Source: Mycoplasmopsis columbinasalis
GTDB lineage: Bacteria; Bacillota_I; Bacilli_A; Mycoplasmatales; Metamycoplasmataceae
Length of the DNA stretch: 64,000 nt
Direction of reading: 5' to 3'
Assembly: GCF_900660705.1 (NCBI RefSeq)
Contig: NZ_LR215043.1
Span: forward strand, 558,001-622,000
Shown here: positions 63,945 to 64,000 of the stretch, piece after piece
Layout of the letters: each line of letters begins with the position of its first letter
Numbering within the stretch: the first letter of the stretch is position 1
Translations under genes and position numbers: made by a program
Notes under the pieces: model-generated
What the model was told of the DNA's origin: nothing
What the model saw: only the letters and a program-made list of their open reading frames with translations
Database searches by the model: none

Positions 63945-64000
63945 TTAGGCCACAAAATCATTAATACCAACAAAGACTTGTTCGTCTGGGCCTGGTAGTT
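63945..64000 (-). CDS. 3' end of an unidentified minus-strand gene
   Basis: The frame ends LPGPDEQVFVGINDFVA and TAA at 63947-63945, followed by a terminator, so it is a real C-terminus. It is too short to name. Confidence 0.6.
   Translation of the reverse strand, partial: LPGPDEQVFVGINDFVA

Noticed and set aside
1-64000. CRISPR array, rRNA operon or intact insertion sequence
   Set aside because: No regularly spaced direct repeats, no rRNA-like conserved sequence and no transposase frame were seen on either strand.

Overview
The window is from a mycoplasma (Mollicutes), most likely the hominis/synoviae-type lineage now called Mycoplasmopsis or Metamycoplasma. The DNA is AT-rich. Almost every gene reads through UGA as tryptophan, and a tRNA-Trp with a TCA anticodon lies at 55867-55941. 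The only release factor gene seen is prfA (RF1). Many products are lipoproteins. All coordinates here assume genetic code 4 and rejoin pieces that look split at UGA. The species is an inference.

Layout. 1-4.8 kb, plus strand: the 3' end of an M13 metallopeptidase, then an overlapping pair of nuclease-like genes (a YqaJ-type PD-(D/E)XK protein and a UU173/DUF2779 protein). 4.8-8.5 kb, minus: rplJ-rplL with an L10 leader, infC-rpmI-rplT with an attenuator-like leader, and a small lipoprotein. 8.6-18.7 kb: smc, pyk, mgtA-type P-ATPase, dUTPase, der and cmk. 18.8-24.9 kb, plus: a large OppF-like protein that has lost its ATPase motifs, valS and folD. 24.9-26.8 kb: a small accessory patch with two tandem paralogous membrane proteins, the second decayed. 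26.9-31.7 kb: pta-ackA, coaD, engB and an exported protein. 31.7-33.9 kb: tex.

34-52 kb is the accessory region. It holds a repeat-bearing surface lipoprotein, then a minus-strand cluster of lipoprotein, SSB, VirB2-like, VirB6/TrbL-like, TraE (PrgI plus VirB4) and a very large membrane-anchored protein. The order and content resemble the conjugation module of mycoplasma integrative conjugative elements, but no TraG/VirD4, relaxase or transposase is present. traE carries one in-frame TAA and the large surface gene is split by a frameshift, so the module looks vestigial or split. A DUF402 gene and two paralogous surface proteins of a metalloprotease family follow; one keeps HEYTH and the other has lost all its zinc ligands.

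52.3-64 kb returns to housekeeping: rpmF, tsaC, prfA-prmC-acpP, a TM2 protein, tRNA-Trp, the potABCD operon, an acid-phosphatase lipoprotein, rpsO and ribF.

The window combines translation genes, acetate fermentation (pyk, pta, ackA), polyamine uptake and cell-surface systems. The least explained items are the T4SS-like remnant, the protease/pseudoprotease pair, the dead OppF-like protein, several apparently leaderless genes and the overlapping nuclease pair.
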